A stretch of DNA of 64,000 nucleotides from JBHEBG01 sp046557915 (GCF_046557915.1 NZ_JBHEBG010000002.1:186001-250000); one strand, 5' to 3'; counted from the first letter of the stretch, positions 44,648-53,825 are shown. The notes: generated by a model not told the origin, from the letters alone. Numbers and translations are program-made.

Positions 44648-44670
44648 TACGGTCTTTCAATGATTATAAA

Positions 44671-44710
44671 AGCCTGTATCGATTGTAAATTGATACAGGC
44701 TTTTTGTTTT
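44671..44710 (+). terminator. Attenuator terminator hairpin
   Basis: AGCCTGTATCGATT (44671-44684) pairs with AATTGATACAGGCT (44688-44701): 14 pairs with one G-U and a GTA loop. It is followed by TTTTGTTTTG. This is a canonical intrinsic terminator, placed 215 bases before the ilvD start codon. Confidence 0.88.
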
Positions 44711-44867
44711 GGGCCATTTTCAAGAGTTTTAAAAGTGACAAAAAGGCTATTGAATATGATATAAAATTGATAGTTATATGGTTGATTTTCAATTTATTAA
44801 ATTAATTTTTTTAAAACTGAATTTGAACCAGTATACAATGTTAAAATTATGAGGTATACGAAAGATT

Positions 44868-44875
44868 TATCTTTG
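44868..44875 (+). promoter_or_regulatory. Candidate second promoter (-7 box) between attenuator and ilvD
   Basis: TATCTTTG matches TAnnTTTG exactly and lies 50 bases before the ilvD ATG, downstream of the attenuator. I see no clear TTG at the -33 position. If used, it would give basal ilv transcription independent of attenuation. Confidence 0.33.
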
Positions 44876-44925
44876 AATGATAGAGTATATATAATAAAAA
44901 CCAAGAATGCCAAGCGAATAGTTTC

Positions 44926-46602
44926 ATGGAATTAAATAAATACAGTAAAAACGTTACCCAAGACCCTACCCAACCCGCGGCGCAGGCCATGTTGCATGCA
45001 ATAGGATTAACCGACAAAGACTTGGAAAAACCTTTGATTGGCATAGGAAGCACCGGTTATGAAGGGAACCCTTGCAACATGCACCTTAACGATTTGGCCA
45101 AGAAGGTCAAGGAAGGTATTCATTCGGCAGACTTGGTAGGTCTTATCTTCAATACCATTGGGGTAAGCGATGGTATATCCATGGGAACCTATGGGATGCG
45201 CTATTCACTGCCTTCCAGGGATATTATTGCCGATTCTATGGAAACGGTAGTCCAGGCTATGAATTATGACGGATTGGTGACGGTTGTAGGCTGTGATAAA
45301 AATATGCCAGGAGCGCTTATGGCGATGATACGTTTAAACAGACCTTCCGTTTTGGTTTATGGAGGTACCATAGCCTCCGGATGCTTTAAGGACAAGAAGT
45401 TAGATGTTGTCTCCGCTTTTGAAGCTTGGGGCGAAAAGGTAGCAGGAACCTTAAGTGAAGCAGATTATAAAGGTGTTATAGAAAACGCTTGCCCCGGAGC
45501 CGGTGCTTGTGGCGGAATGTATACGGCAAATACCATGGCATCGGCCATTGAAGCCCTGGGAATGGCAATGCCCTACAATTCTTCCAATCCGGCCACCGGT
45601 GAAGAAAAACAACAAGATTGCATTGCTTCGGGGAAGGCGCTACGCCATCTGTTGGAGAACGATATTAAACCCAGTGATATCATTACCAGAAAATCCTTGG
45701 AGAATGCCGTACGCCTGCTGACCCTTATGGGAGGGTCTACCAATGCCGTATTGCACTTCTTGGCCATCGCAAAAGCTGCCGAAATTGATTTTAATCTAGA
45801 CGATTTTCAGGCAATAAGCGATACCACACCCTTTCTAGCGGATCTAAAGCCAAGCGGTAAATTTTTGATGGAAGATGTACATCGTGTAGGTGGTGTTCCG
45901 GCGGTAATGAAATTTATGTTGGAGAACGGAATGTTGCATGGCGATTGTTTAACCATAACAGGTAAGACCGTTGCCGAAAACCTTGCCAATGTCCCTAGTT
46001 TGCTAAAAGGGCAGCAAGTGGTAAAACCTTTGGACCAACCCATTAAGGAAACAGGACACCTGCGTATTCTTTATGGTAATCTGGCCGAAGACGGGGCCGT
46101 GGCAAAAATTACCGGAAAAGAAGGGCTACATTTTTCAGGGCCCGCCAAAGTATATGATGACGAATTTTTGGCAAACGCCGGTATTGGTAAAGGTGAAGTG
46201 AAAAAAGGCGATGTAATCGTAATACGATATGAAGGCCCAAAAGGCGGCCCGGGAATGCCAGAAATGCTTAAGCCTACAGCGGCGATTATGGGTGCCGGAC
46301 TTGGAAAAGACGTAGCCCTGATTACCGACGGACGGTTCTCTGGTGGAACACATGGCTTTGTAGTAGGCCATGTATCGCCCGAAGCACAAGATGGAGGAGC
46401 AATAGCCTTGTTAAAAGACGGTGATATAATTACCATCGATGCCGAAAAGAACAGCATCTCCGTTAATTTATCGGCAGAAGAACTAAAAGTTCGAAAGGAT
46501 AATTGGCAGCAACCACCCTTAAAAGTTAGAAAAGGAAGCTTATACAAATATGCTAAAACGGTTTCTTCGGCCTCCTTGGGCTGTGTTACCGATGAGATAT
46601 AG
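44926..46602 (+). CDS. ilvD: Dihydroxy-acid dehydratase
   Basis: IlvD is an Fe-S dehydratase that makes the 2-oxo acid precursors of valine and isoleucine. The 558-residue protein is full length. Cluster-ligand blocks are GNPCNMHLNDLA, VVGCDKNMPGALMAM and PGAGACGGMYTANTM, and DGRFSGGTHGFVVGHVSPEA is intact. It is the first structural gene after the attenuator, with a leader of more than 300 bases. ilvB begins two bases after its stop, so the two are tightly coupled. Confidence 0.97.
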   Translation: MELNKYSKNVTQDPTQPAAQAMLHAIGLTDKDLEKPLIGIGSTGYEGNPCNMHLNDLAKKVKEGIHSADLVGLIFNTIGVSDGISMGTYGMRYSLPSRDIIADSMETVVQAMNYDGLVTVVGCDKNMPGALMAMIRLNRPSVLVYGGTIASGCFKDKKLDVVSAFEAWGEKVAGTLSEADYKGVIENACPGAGACGGMYTANTMASAIEALGMAMPYNSSNPATGEEKQQDCIASGKALRHLLENDIKPSDIITRKSLENAVRLLTLMGGSTNAVLHFLAIAKAAEIDFNLDDFQAISDTTPFLADLKPSGKFLMEDVHRVGGVPAVMKFMLENGMLHGDCLTITGKTVAENLANVPSLLKGQQVVKPLDQPIKETGHLRILYGNLAEDGAVAKITGKEGLHFSGPAKVYDDEFLANAGIGKGEVKKGDVIVIRYEGPKGGPGMPEMLKPTAAIMGAGLGKDVALITDGRFSGGTHGFVVGHVSPEAQDGGAIALLKDGDIITIDAEKNSISVNLSAEELKVRKDNWQQPPLKVRKGSLYKYAKTVSSASLGCVTDEI

Positions 46603-46604
46603 TT

Positions 46605-48338
46605 ATGGAAACAATAAAAGAACAAAAAACCGGGAAAAAGAAACAAGCAGCTATAAAAATCAGTGGCGCCGAGGCCATAATTCACTGCTTGCTCGCCGAA
46701 GGCGTAGATTTGATATATGGCTACCCAGGCGGAGCTATTATGCCAGTTTACGATGAGTTATACAAGTTTCAGGATAAACTAACCCATATACTTACTCGTC
46801 ATGAGCAGGGTGCTACCCATGCTGCCCAAGGATATGCCAGGGTAAATGGAAAAGTAGGTGTAGCAATGGCGACCTCTGGTCCGGGAGCCACCAATTTAGT
46901 TACCGGTCTTGCCGATGCACAAATAGATTCTACCCCAATGGTCTGTATAACCGGCCAGGTACCCAGACATTTATTGGGCTCGGATGCTTTTCAGGAAACA
47001 GATATCATAGGAATATCCACACCAGTTACCAAGTGGAATTATCAGATTACCAAGGCATCGGAGATCCCAGAGATTATAGCCAAAGCTTTTTATATTGCCC
47101 GATCGGGTAGGCCCGGACCGGTACTTGTAGATATTACCAAGAACGCTCAATTCGATGAATTCGAATTCACCTATGAACCTTGTATAGGTGTACGGAGCTA
47201 TAATCCCGTACCCAAAGCTAATATAAAGCGTATCGAGGAAGCCGCGGAAATGATCAATTCGGCCAAAAAACCGTACATCGTTTTTGGACAAGGGGTAATT
47301 TTGGGTGAAGCAGAGGCAGAATTGAAGGCCTTGGTTGAAAAAGGTGGTATTCCGGCGGCTTGGACCATACTTGGGCTTTCTGCAATGGACACGGACCATC
47401 CCCTCAATGTAGGCATGGTAGGGATGCATGGGAACTACGGTCCTAATGTACTTACCAATGAATGCGATGTATTGATCGCTATAGGAATGCGTTTTGATGA
47501 TAGGGTTACCGGCAGTTTGGATACCTATGCCAAACAGGCCAAGGTTATCCATTTTGAAATAGACCCTGCGGAGATCAACAAAAATGTAAATGCGGATATA
47601 GCCGTATTGGGAAATGCCAAGGAGACTCTGGGGCTACTATTACCTCTTATAAAGAAAAATACACATGACGCTTGGCTAAATGAGTTTAAGGAAAAGTATA
47701 AAATAGAATACGAAGCCGTAATCAAAAACGATATACACCCTACAAAAGAAGGGCTTACCATGGGTGAGGTTATAGAGGAAATAAACATAGCCTCTCAGAA
47801 CAAAGCCGTTATCGTTACCGATGTAGGCCAGCACCAAATGGTAGCCTGTAGGTATGCCAAGTTTAACCAATCTAAGAGTAATATTACCTCCGGGGGTCTT
47901 GGTACCATGGGATTTGCGTTACCAGCGGCCATTGGTGCCAAAATGGGCGCTATGGATAGGGAGGTAGTGGCCATTATCGGCGATGGGGGCTATCAGATGA
48001 CCATACAGGAACTGGGTACAATTTTTCAGAACAAGACCTCAGTGAAAATTGTGGTTTTAAACAATGATCATTTGGGTATGGTACGCCAATGGCAAGAACT
48101 GTTTTTTGAAAGTCGATATGCTTCTACGGTAATGTCCAATCCAGATTTTGTAAAGATTGCCGAAGGGTACGATATTAAATCGAAAAGAGTAAAAAAACGG
48201 GAAGATTTAAAGACTGCCGTGCAAGAAATGATAGCCTCAAAAGACGCTTATTTCTTGGAAGTGTGTGTTGAGAAAGAGGATAACGTCTTTCCAATGATTC
48301 CTTCGGGAGCATCGGTCTCCGATATCCGATTGAAATAA
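46605..48338 (+). CDS. ilvB: Acetolactate synthase large subunit
   Basis: This is the catalytic, thiamine-diphosphate-dependent subunit of acetohydroxyacid synthase, which joins pyruvate to pyruvate or 2-oxobutyrate. It has 577 residues. The N-terminal activating Glu lies in ILTRHEQGATHAAQGYAR; the ThDP/Mg motif is GDGGYQMTIQELGTIFQN followed by LNNDHLGMVRQWQ. A central FAD-type domain is present (about 210-360). A lysine-rich start (EQKTGKKKQAAIK) precedes the fold. Its regulatory subunit gene is not adjacent but one gene further on. Confidence 0.96.
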   Translation: METIKEQKTGKKKQAAIKISGAEAIIHCLLAEGVDLIYGYPGGAIMPVYDELYKFQDKLTHILTRHEQGATHAAQGYARVNGKVGVAMATSGPGATNLVTGLADAQIDSTPMVCITGQVPRHLLGSDAFQETDIIGISTPVTKWNYQITKASEIPEIIAKAFYIARSGRPGPVLVDITKNAQFDEFEFTYEPCIGVRSYNPVPKANIKRIEEAAEMINSAKKPYIVFGQGVILGEAEAELKALVEKGGIPAAWTILGLSAMDTDHPLNVGMVGMHGNYGPNVLTNECDVLIAIGMRFDDRVTGSLDTYAKQAKVIHFEIDPAEINKNVNADIAVLGNAKETLGLLLPLIKKNTHDAWLNEFKEKYKIEYEAVIKNDIHPTKEGLTMGEVIEEINIASQNKAVIVTDVGQHQMVACRYAKFNQSKSNITSGGLGTMGFALPAAIGAKMGAMDREVVAIIGDGGYQMTIQELGTIFQNKTSVKIVVLNNDHLGMVRQWQELFFESRYASTVMSNPDFVKIAEGYDIKSKRVKKREDLKTAVQEMIASKDAYFLEVCVEKEDNVFPMIPSGASVSDIRLK

Positions 48339-48359
48339 GTAAGGCGAAGAACCGAGATC

Positions 48360-48950
48360 ATGAACGATACACAAATCCTAAATACACCGGCCATCTATGA
48401 AGAGATATGTCGTAAATCCAAAGAAATTGGGTTTACCATGCCTTCAGACCGTTATGTGGGCACGCTTTTAAAAACGTTGACAAGTTCTAAACCCGGGGCA
48501 CGGTTTTTAGAACTGGGCACAGGTATAGGACTATCGCTTGCATGGATGTTAGACGGTATGGATCAGGACTCCAAGTTAATTACTGTAGACAATGATGCGG
48601 AGCTTTCCCAAATTGCAAGGGATTATTTTGGAAATGACAAACGGGTCCAGTTCGTTTGTGAAGATGCCTCGGTATGGATTAAGACCTATGAGGATAAAAA
48701 ATTTGATTTGATATTTGCCGATGCATGGCCGGGAAAGTATAGTGAAATAACAGAAGTGCTCAATTTGCTAAAGGTAGGAGGGTTCTACATTGTTGACGAT
48801 ATGAGGACCCAAGCCAATTGGCCAGAAGGACATCAAAAATATGTAAATGGATTAATTGCTTATTTGGAAAATAGGAAAGATTTTAATATCACCAAAATGA
48901 ACTGGTCTACAGGATTGGTAATTGCGGTAAAAACAGAGAACAATCAATAG
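48360..48950 (+). CDS. Class I SAM-dependent methyltransferase inside the ilv operon
   Basis: A 196-residue cytoplasmic methyltransferase. Motif I is FLELGTGIGLSLAWML, the SAM-ribose acidic residue follows in LITVDNDAEL, and the post-motif loop is FDLIFADAWPGKYSE. The layout resembles O-methyltransferase family 3 (catechol/caffeoyl-CoA type). No metal-ligand pair typical of catechol O-methyltransferases is obvious beyond ADAW and VDDM. It sits 21 bases after ilvB and 59 bases before ilvN, an unusual position that splits the two acetolactate synthase subunits. A link to branched-chain metabolism is inference only. Confidence 0.85.
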   Translation: MNDTQILNTPAIYEEICRKSKEIGFTMPSDRYVGTLLKTLTSSKPGARFLELGTGIGLSLAWMLDGMDQDSKLITVDNDAELSQIARDYFGNDKRVQFVCEDASVWIKTYEDKKFDLIFADAWPGKYSEITEVLNLLKVGGFYIVDDMRTQANWPEGHQKYVNGLIAYLENRKDFNITKMNWSTGLVIAVKTENNQ

Positions 48951-49009
48951 CTAAATGTGCTGAAATATATCCGATTTGTATTTCGGATAACGTTTTGGAC
49001 ATCAATAAA

Positions 49010-49543
49010 ATGGAAATGGAAAATAAATGGTTTACCATATCGGTATATTCCGAAAACAACGTAGGATTACTGAATAGAATATCAGGTATTTTTTTAAAGC
49101 GTCACATTAATATAGAGAGTTTAAATGTCTCAAAATCAGAGATAGATAATGTTTCAAAATTTACCATTGTAGTTTTTATTACAGAAGACTGGACGCGCAA
49201 AATAGTGGCTCAAATAGAGAAACAGATCGAAGTTATAAAGGCATTCTATCATACCGATGAGGAAACAATTTATCAAGAATCCGCTATTTTCAAAATAGCT
49301 TCCAGCCTACTTTTTGATGAGCGTCAAATACAGAATATAATAAAGGACAGTAACTCGCAAATCGTTACCGTTTCCCGAGACTTTTTTGTGCTTGCAAAAA
49401 CGGGTAGGCGCGGGGAGATCGATGAGATGTACCAACAATTAAAACCTTTCGGTATTATGCAGTTTGTACGATCTGGACGCATAGCCGTATCCAAATCGGA
49501 AATGCAGATAACCGCTCTGTTAAAAGAATTTCAAGACAATTAA
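49010..49543 (+). CDS. ilvN: Acetolactate synthase small (regulatory) subunit
   Basis: This ACT-domain subunit activates IlvB and gives valine feedback control. The 177-residue protein starts MEMENKWFTISVYSENNVGL; the ACT core continues LNRISGIFLKRHINIESL, and the C-terminal domain contains FFVLAKTGRRGEIDEMYQQL. The frame opens at a TTG at 48995, but the ATG at 49010 starts just before the ACT fold. Length fits the usual 160-190 residues. Confidence 0.95.
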   Translation: MEMENKWFTISVYSENNVGLLNRISGIFLKRHINIESLNVSKSEIDNVSKFTIVVFITEDWTRKIVAQIEKQIEVIKAFYHTDEETIYQESAIFKIASSLLFDERQIQNIIKDSNSQIVTVSRDFFVLAKTGRRGEIDEMYQQLKPFGIMQFVRSGRIAVSKSEMQITALLKEFQDN

Positions 49544-49575
49544 TAATATAACCAACAGCAAAAAGAGTACAAAAA

Positions 49576-51051
49576 ATGGCAAATTACTTTAATACACTAT
49601 CACTTAGGGAACAATTGAACCAGTTAGGAAAATGTAGGTTTATGGAATCTACGGAATTCTCCGATGGTGTATCCGCTTTAAAAGGAAAAAAAATCGTTAT
49701 TGTTGGTTGCGGTGCGCAAGGACTTAACCAAGGCCTAAATATGAGAGATTCTGGCTTGGATATTGCTTATGCCCTAAGGGAAGCCGCAATAAAGGAACAA
49801 CGACAATCCTATAAGAATGCTTCCGAAAATGGTTTTGTTGTGGACACGTATGAAGCATTGATCCCTAGTTCGGATCTTGTTATAAACCTTACTCCAGACA
49901 AACAACATACCAATGTGGTAGGGGCAGTAATGCCTTTAATGAAGCAAGGTGCTACATTGTCCTATTCCCATGGGTTCAACATTGTGGAAGAAGGTATGCA
50001 GGTACGTAAGGACCTTACCGTAATAATGGTGGCTCCAAAGAGCCCAGGTTCGGAAGTAAGGGAAGAATATAAACGGGGTTTTGGCGTTCCAACATTGATT
50101 GCCGTGCATCCAGAAAACGATCCCGAAGGTAAAGGATTGGAACAGGCCAAGGCATATGCAGCGGCCACCGGTGGTCATAAAGCAGGAGTTTTGGAATCTT
50201 CCTTTGTTGCTGAGGTAAAGTCAGATTTAATGGGAGAGCAAACCATTCTATGTGGCTTGTTACAAACCGGATCCATCCTTTGTTTTGATAAAATGATAGA
50301 AAAGGGCATAGATGCCGGATACGCTTCCAAATTAGTCCAATACGGTTGGGAAACAATAACCGAAGGCCTAAAATATGGTGGTATCACCAATATGATGGAC
50401 CGCCTATCTAACCCGGCAAAAATTGAGGCCTTTGAACTTTCCGAAGAGCTTAAGGATATTATGAGGCCTTTGTTTCAAAAACATATGGACGATATTATGG
50501 TAGGGAATTTTTCCAAGACCATGATGGAAGACTGGGCCAATGATGATAAAAACTTGTTGCAATGGCGCGCAGAAACTGGAGAGACCGCCTTTGAAAAAAC
50601 CGCAGCAGGCAATGATCATATTTCCGAACAGGCGTATTATGATTTTGGTGTCTTAATGGTAGCCTTGGTAAGGGCTGGTGTTGAGTTGGCTTTTGAAAGT
50701 ATGACAGAATCCGGCATCATAGCGGAATCTGCCTACTACGAATCGCTGCACGAAACCCCGTTGATTGCCAACACCATTGCCAGAAAAAAACTTTTTGAAA
50801 TGAACAGGGTGATATCCGATACGGCCGAATACGGTTGCTATTTGTTCGACCATGCCTGTAAGCCACTGTTGAAAGATTTTATGAGTAAGATCGATGTAGA
50901 TGTAATAGGTAAACATTATGGGGAAGGAAAAGATACCGGTGTGGACAATGTTAAGCTTATTGCCGTAAACAAGGCGCTGAGAGAGCATCCTGTAGAAATT
51001 GTGGGTGCTCGGTTACGAGAGTCCATGACAGCTATGAAACCTATCGTATAA
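49576..51051 (+). CDS. ilvC: Ketol-acid reductoisomerase, class II (long form)
   Basis: This enzyme isomerises and reduces acetolactate or acetohydroxybutyrate with NADPH and Mg2+. At 491 residues it is the class II, plant/enterobacterial type with duplicated C-terminal domains. The Rossmann motif is VGCGAQGLNQGLNMRDSG, followed by an arginine-containing loop (ALREAAIKEQRQSY) suited to NADPH phosphate. The conserved acid residues sit in the helical domain (SDLMGEQTILCGLLQ). It is the last classical ilv gene of the operon. Confidence 0.97.
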   Translation: MANYFNTLSLREQLNQLGKCRFMESTEFSDGVSALKGKKIVIVGCGAQGLNQGLNMRDSGLDIAYALREAAIKEQRQSYKNASENGFVVDTYEALIPSSDLVINLTPDKQHTNVVGAVMPLMKQGATLSYSHGFNIVEEGMQVRKDLTVIMVAPKSPGSEVREEYKRGFGVPTLIAVHPENDPEGKGLEQAKAYAAATGGHKAGVLESSFVAEVKSDLMGEQTILCGLLQTGSILCFDKMIEKGIDAGYASKLVQYGWETITEGLKYGGITNMMDRLSNPAKIEAFELSEELKDIMRPLFQKHMDDIMVGNFSKTMMEDWANDDKNLLQWRAETGETAFEKTAAGNDHISEQAYYDFGVLMVALVRAGVELAFESMTESGIIAESAYYESLHETPLIANTIARKKLFEMNRVISDTAEYGCYLFDHACKPLLKDFMSKIDVDVIGKHYGEGKDTGVDNVKLIAVNKALREHPVEIVGARLRESMTAMKPIV

Positions 51052-51079
51052 AAAAGAAACATATTCTTATGTTCCAGAT

Positions 51080-51109
51080 AACCCAGCCCATATTTATATG
51101 GGTTGGGTT
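51080..51109 (+). terminator. Strong hairpin between ilvC and gapN
   Basis: AACCCAGCCCATA (51080-51092) pairs with TATGGGTTGGGTT (51097-51109): 13 pairs with one G-U and a TTTA loop. Only two or three T residues follow, so it may be a leaky terminator or a stability element setting gapN expression. Confidence 0.5.
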
Positions 51110-51129
51110 TAACAATAAAATCAACTATC

Positions 51130-52722
51130 ATGACAACCACCACCACTGCCATACCAAAGGAATTTCAAATTACGGATACCATAGATCAAAAAACCTATCT
51201 GGTAAATGGGGAACTAAGAGAATGGGACGGTAAAACCTCGGAGGTGTATTCTACCATATCCTCTACAGATTCTTATGCCCCTACCTTATTGGGAAGTATA
51301 CCTACCATGGGGGAAACGGAAGCTCTAGATGCCTTGGATGCGGCACTTAATGCCTACGATAAAGGACAGGGGGCTTGGCCCACCATGCGGGTAAAAGATA
51401 GGATAGAATGTATGGAGGCTTTCGTTAAGAAAATGGAAACCAAAAGAGATGAGGTAGTAAAGTTATTGATGTGGGAAATAGGAAAATCCCTGCCCGATTC
51501 CGAAAAAGAATTTGATCGTACAATAGAATATATTTACGATACCATTGAAGATTATAAACAGTTAGATCGCAATTCCGCCAAATTTCAAAAAAGTGGCGGG
51601 GTTTATGCACATATCCGAAGAGGACCGCTTGGGGTTGTTTTATGTCTTGGACCCTATAATTATCCGCTGAACGAAACCTTTACCCTCCTGATTCCCGCAC
51701 TAATAATGGGAAATACTACCATATTTAAACCTGCAAAGCATGGGGTACTGCTGATAGCACCTCTTTTAGAGGCATTTCAGAGCAGTTTTCCCAAAGGGGT
51801 TGTCAATATATTATTTGGTAGGGGAAGAGCCATTGCAGGCCCTATAATGACCACTGGTAAGGTAGATGTACTTGCGTTGATCGGCAACAGTAATTCTGCC
51901 AACGCATTACAAGATCAACACCCAAAAAGCAATAGGTTACGTTTGGTTTTGGGCCTAGAAGCCAAAAACCCTGCTGTTGTGCTCCCGGACGCCAATCTAG
52001 ATCTTAGCATAGACGAATGTCTGGCAGGTACCTTGTCGTACAACGGTCAACGATGCACGGCACTTAAGGTGGTATATGTGCACGAGGATATCGTGGACGA
52101 ATTCAATAGACGGTTTGCTGCCAGGGTAGATGAACTTAAATTTGGCAACCCATGGGACAATGGTGTTAAGTTAACACCGTTACCCGAACCGGGGAAACCA
52201 GAGTACATCCAAGAACTTATAGATGATGCCCAACAAAAAGGGGCAAAAATATTAAATGCCAAAGGGGGGCAACATTTCGATAATTTTATATGGCCAGCGG
52301 TGTTGTATCCGGTTTCCAAAGATATGCGAGTGTACCAAGAAGAACAGTTTGGACCTGTAGTGCCTATAGTGTCTTTTAAGGATATTGAAGAACCTTTGCA
52401 CGATATGGCAGAATCCAATTATGGGCAACAGGTAAGCCTTTTTGGAAAAGACGTCTATAAACTTGCCCCACTGATAGATACGCTGGCAAATTTAGTATGT
52501 AGGGTTAATCTAAACAGTTCTTGTCAACGCGGTCCGGACGTATACCCTTTTACAGGACGTAAGGATTCTGCCGTGGCTACCCTAAGTGTACATGATGCAC
52601 TTAGATCGTTTTCCATCAGAACCTTCGTTGCTTCCAAGGATAACGATCTTAACAACGAGATTTTGGAAAAACTGTTGGAAACCAAGCTGTCTAACTTTAT
52701 AAGTACAGATTACATCCTATAA
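51130..52722 (+). CDS. gapN: NADP-dependent glyceraldehyde-3-phosphate dehydrogenase (non-phosphorylating), GapN-type ALDH
   Basis: An aldehyde dehydrogenase of 530 residues. Catalytic Cys309 is in LSYNGQRCTALKVVYV and Glu277 in LVLGLEAKNPAVV. The extended N-terminus and GQRCTA motif match the GapN-type group, which oxidises glyceraldehyde-3-phosphate directly to 3-phosphoglycerate and yields NADPH. I use the ATG at 51130; the frame extends nine codons into the hairpin. It follows ilvC on the same strand. Since IlvC consumes NADPH, a supply link is possible but unproven. Some related ALDHs act on other aldehydes. Confidence 0.82.
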   Translation: MTTTTTAIPKEFQITDTIDQKTYLVNGELREWDGKTSEVYSTISSTDSYAPTLLGSIPTMGETEALDALDAALNAYDKGQGAWPTMRVKDRIECMEAFVKKMETKRDEVVKLLMWEIGKSLPDSEKEFDRTIEYIYDTIEDYKQLDRNSAKFQKSGGVYAHIRRGPLGVVLCLGPYNYPLNETFTLLIPALIMGNTTIFKPAKHGVLLIAPLLEAFQSSFPKGVVNILFGRGRAIAGPIMTTGKVDVLALIGNSNSANALQDQHPKSNRLRLVLGLEAKNPAVVLPDANLDLSIDECLAGTLSYNGQRCTALKVVYVHEDIVDEFNRRFAARVDELKFGNPWDNGVKLTPLPEPGKPEYIQELIDDAQQKGAKILNAKGGQHFDNFIWPAVLYPVSKDMRVYQEEQFGPVVPIVSFKDIEEPLHDMAESNYGQQVSLFGKDVYKLAPLIDTLANLVCRVNLNSSCQRGPDVYPFTGRKDSAVATLSVHDALRSFSIRTFVASKDNDLNNEILEKLLETKLSNFISTDYIL

Positions 52723-52769
52723 CCCAATTTAAGGTAGGTAGATGGTACGGTATGGGTTTTACCCTTGGT

Positions 52770-53825
52770 TTATAAGTTGCTAGCTAGCCAATCACCTACT
52801 TCGCTGGTTTTGTACGATTTACCACCTTCGGCCAGATCTTCGGTAACCACGCCTTCTGCAAGCGATTTGTTAACCACCTTGCGTATGGCCGCTGCTTCGT
52901 CCTTTAGACCCTTATCATCGAAGAGCATGGCGGCAGAAAGTACTGTGGCCAATGGGTTGGCTATATCTTTGCCGGCGGCTTGGGGATAAGAACCATGGAT
53001 AGGTTCGTAAAGCGATGTTTTTTCTCCAAGGGAAGCCGAAGGCATTAAGCCCATGGAACCAGAAATCACCGAAGCCTCATCGGTGAGGATATCACCAAAA
53101 AGGTTTTCGGTAATCAAAACGTCGTAGTCGTTAGGCCATTGCACCAAACGCATAGCCACGGCATCTACAAATTCATAGGATACGGTAACTTCCGGATAAT
53201 CCTTTTCCATGTCCTGTACGGTTTCTCTCCACAAACGCGAAGATTCCAACACGTTGGCCTTATCTACACAGCAGAGATTTTTGGATCGGCTCATGGCCAT
53301 CTCAAAACCTTTTTTTGCCAAACGTTGTATTTCTGCCCTAGTATAAGTGCAAGTGTCGTAAGCAGTATTGCCATTATCCTCCCTGCCTCGTTTTCCAAAA
53401 TAGATACCCCCTGTTAATTCCCTAAGGAATACCAGATCCGTACCTTCAATACGTTCTCGTTTTAAGGGCGATTTGTCTATTAAGGACGGAAAGGTAAAGG
53501 TTGGCCTTACATTAGCGAACAAGCCTAATTTCTGACGCATTTTTAACAAACCTTGTTCTGGTCGTACCTTGGCCGATGGGTCGTTGTCAAACTTTGGGTG
53601 GCCTATTGCTCCAAAAAGTACCGCATCTGCTTTCAAGCAAACCTCATGGGTTTCATCCGGATAGGGTTCACCTACGGCATCTATGGCCGCAGCTCCTGTA
53701 AGCGCAGAGTTCCACGTAATATTATGATCAAATTTTGCAGCTACGGCGTTGGCTACTTTTACGGCTTGTTCTATTACTTCCGGACCAATACCGTCTCCGG
53801 CCAATAGGGCTATTTCTAATTTCAT
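52770..53825 (-). CDS. leuB: 3-isopropylmalate dehydrogenase
   Basis: LeuB oxidises and decarboxylates 3-isopropylmalate; it can also act on 3-methylmalate in the citramalate route. The 351-residue protein is full length: LLAGDGIGPEVIEQAVKVAN at the N-terminus, FLRELTGGIYFGKRGRE as the substrate loop, and YEPIHGSYPQAAGKDIANPL for NAD. It is the last gene of the minus-strand leuC-leuD-cimA-leuB operon, 17 bases after the synthase gene. It converges with gapN. Confidence 0.97.
   Translation of the reverse strand: MKLEIALLAGDGIGPEVIEQAVKVANAVAAKFDHNITWNSALTGAAAIDAVGEPYPDETHEVCLKADAVLFGAIGHPKFDNDPSAKVRPEQGLLKMRQKLGLFANVRPTFTFPSLIDKSPLKRERIEGTDLVFLRELTGGIYFGKRGREDNGNTAYDTCTYTRAEIQRLAKKGFEMAMSRSKNLCCVDKANVLESSRLWRETVQDMEKDYPEVTVSYEFVDAVAMRLVQWPNDYDVLITENLFGDILTDEASVISGSMGLMPSASLGEKTSLYEPIHGSYPQAAGKDIANPLATVLSAAMLFDDKGLKDEAAAIRKVVNKSLAEGVVTEDLAEGGKSYKTSEVGDWLASNL

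Larger units (their letters stand above)
44591..44710 (+). promoter_or_regulatory. Transcription attenuator of the ilv operon
   Basis: Three mutually exclusive helices can be drawn. Helix 1:2 pairs 44626-44635 with 44640-44649 (10 pairs including two G-U, loop TCAG). Its first arm lies in the leader codons Ile-Val-Pro. Helix 2:3 pairs 44645-44652 with 44674-44681 (8 pairs including two G-U) and would block the terminator. Helix 3:4 is the terminator. A ribosome stalled at the Ile/Val codons would cover arm 1 and favour 2:3 (read-through); one that reaches the stop codon at 44645 would cover arm 2 and favour termination. Confidence 0.78.

Noticed and set aside
46971..47552. A 193-codon minus-strand frame inside ilvB.
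   Set aside because: Antisense shadow of a conserved gene.
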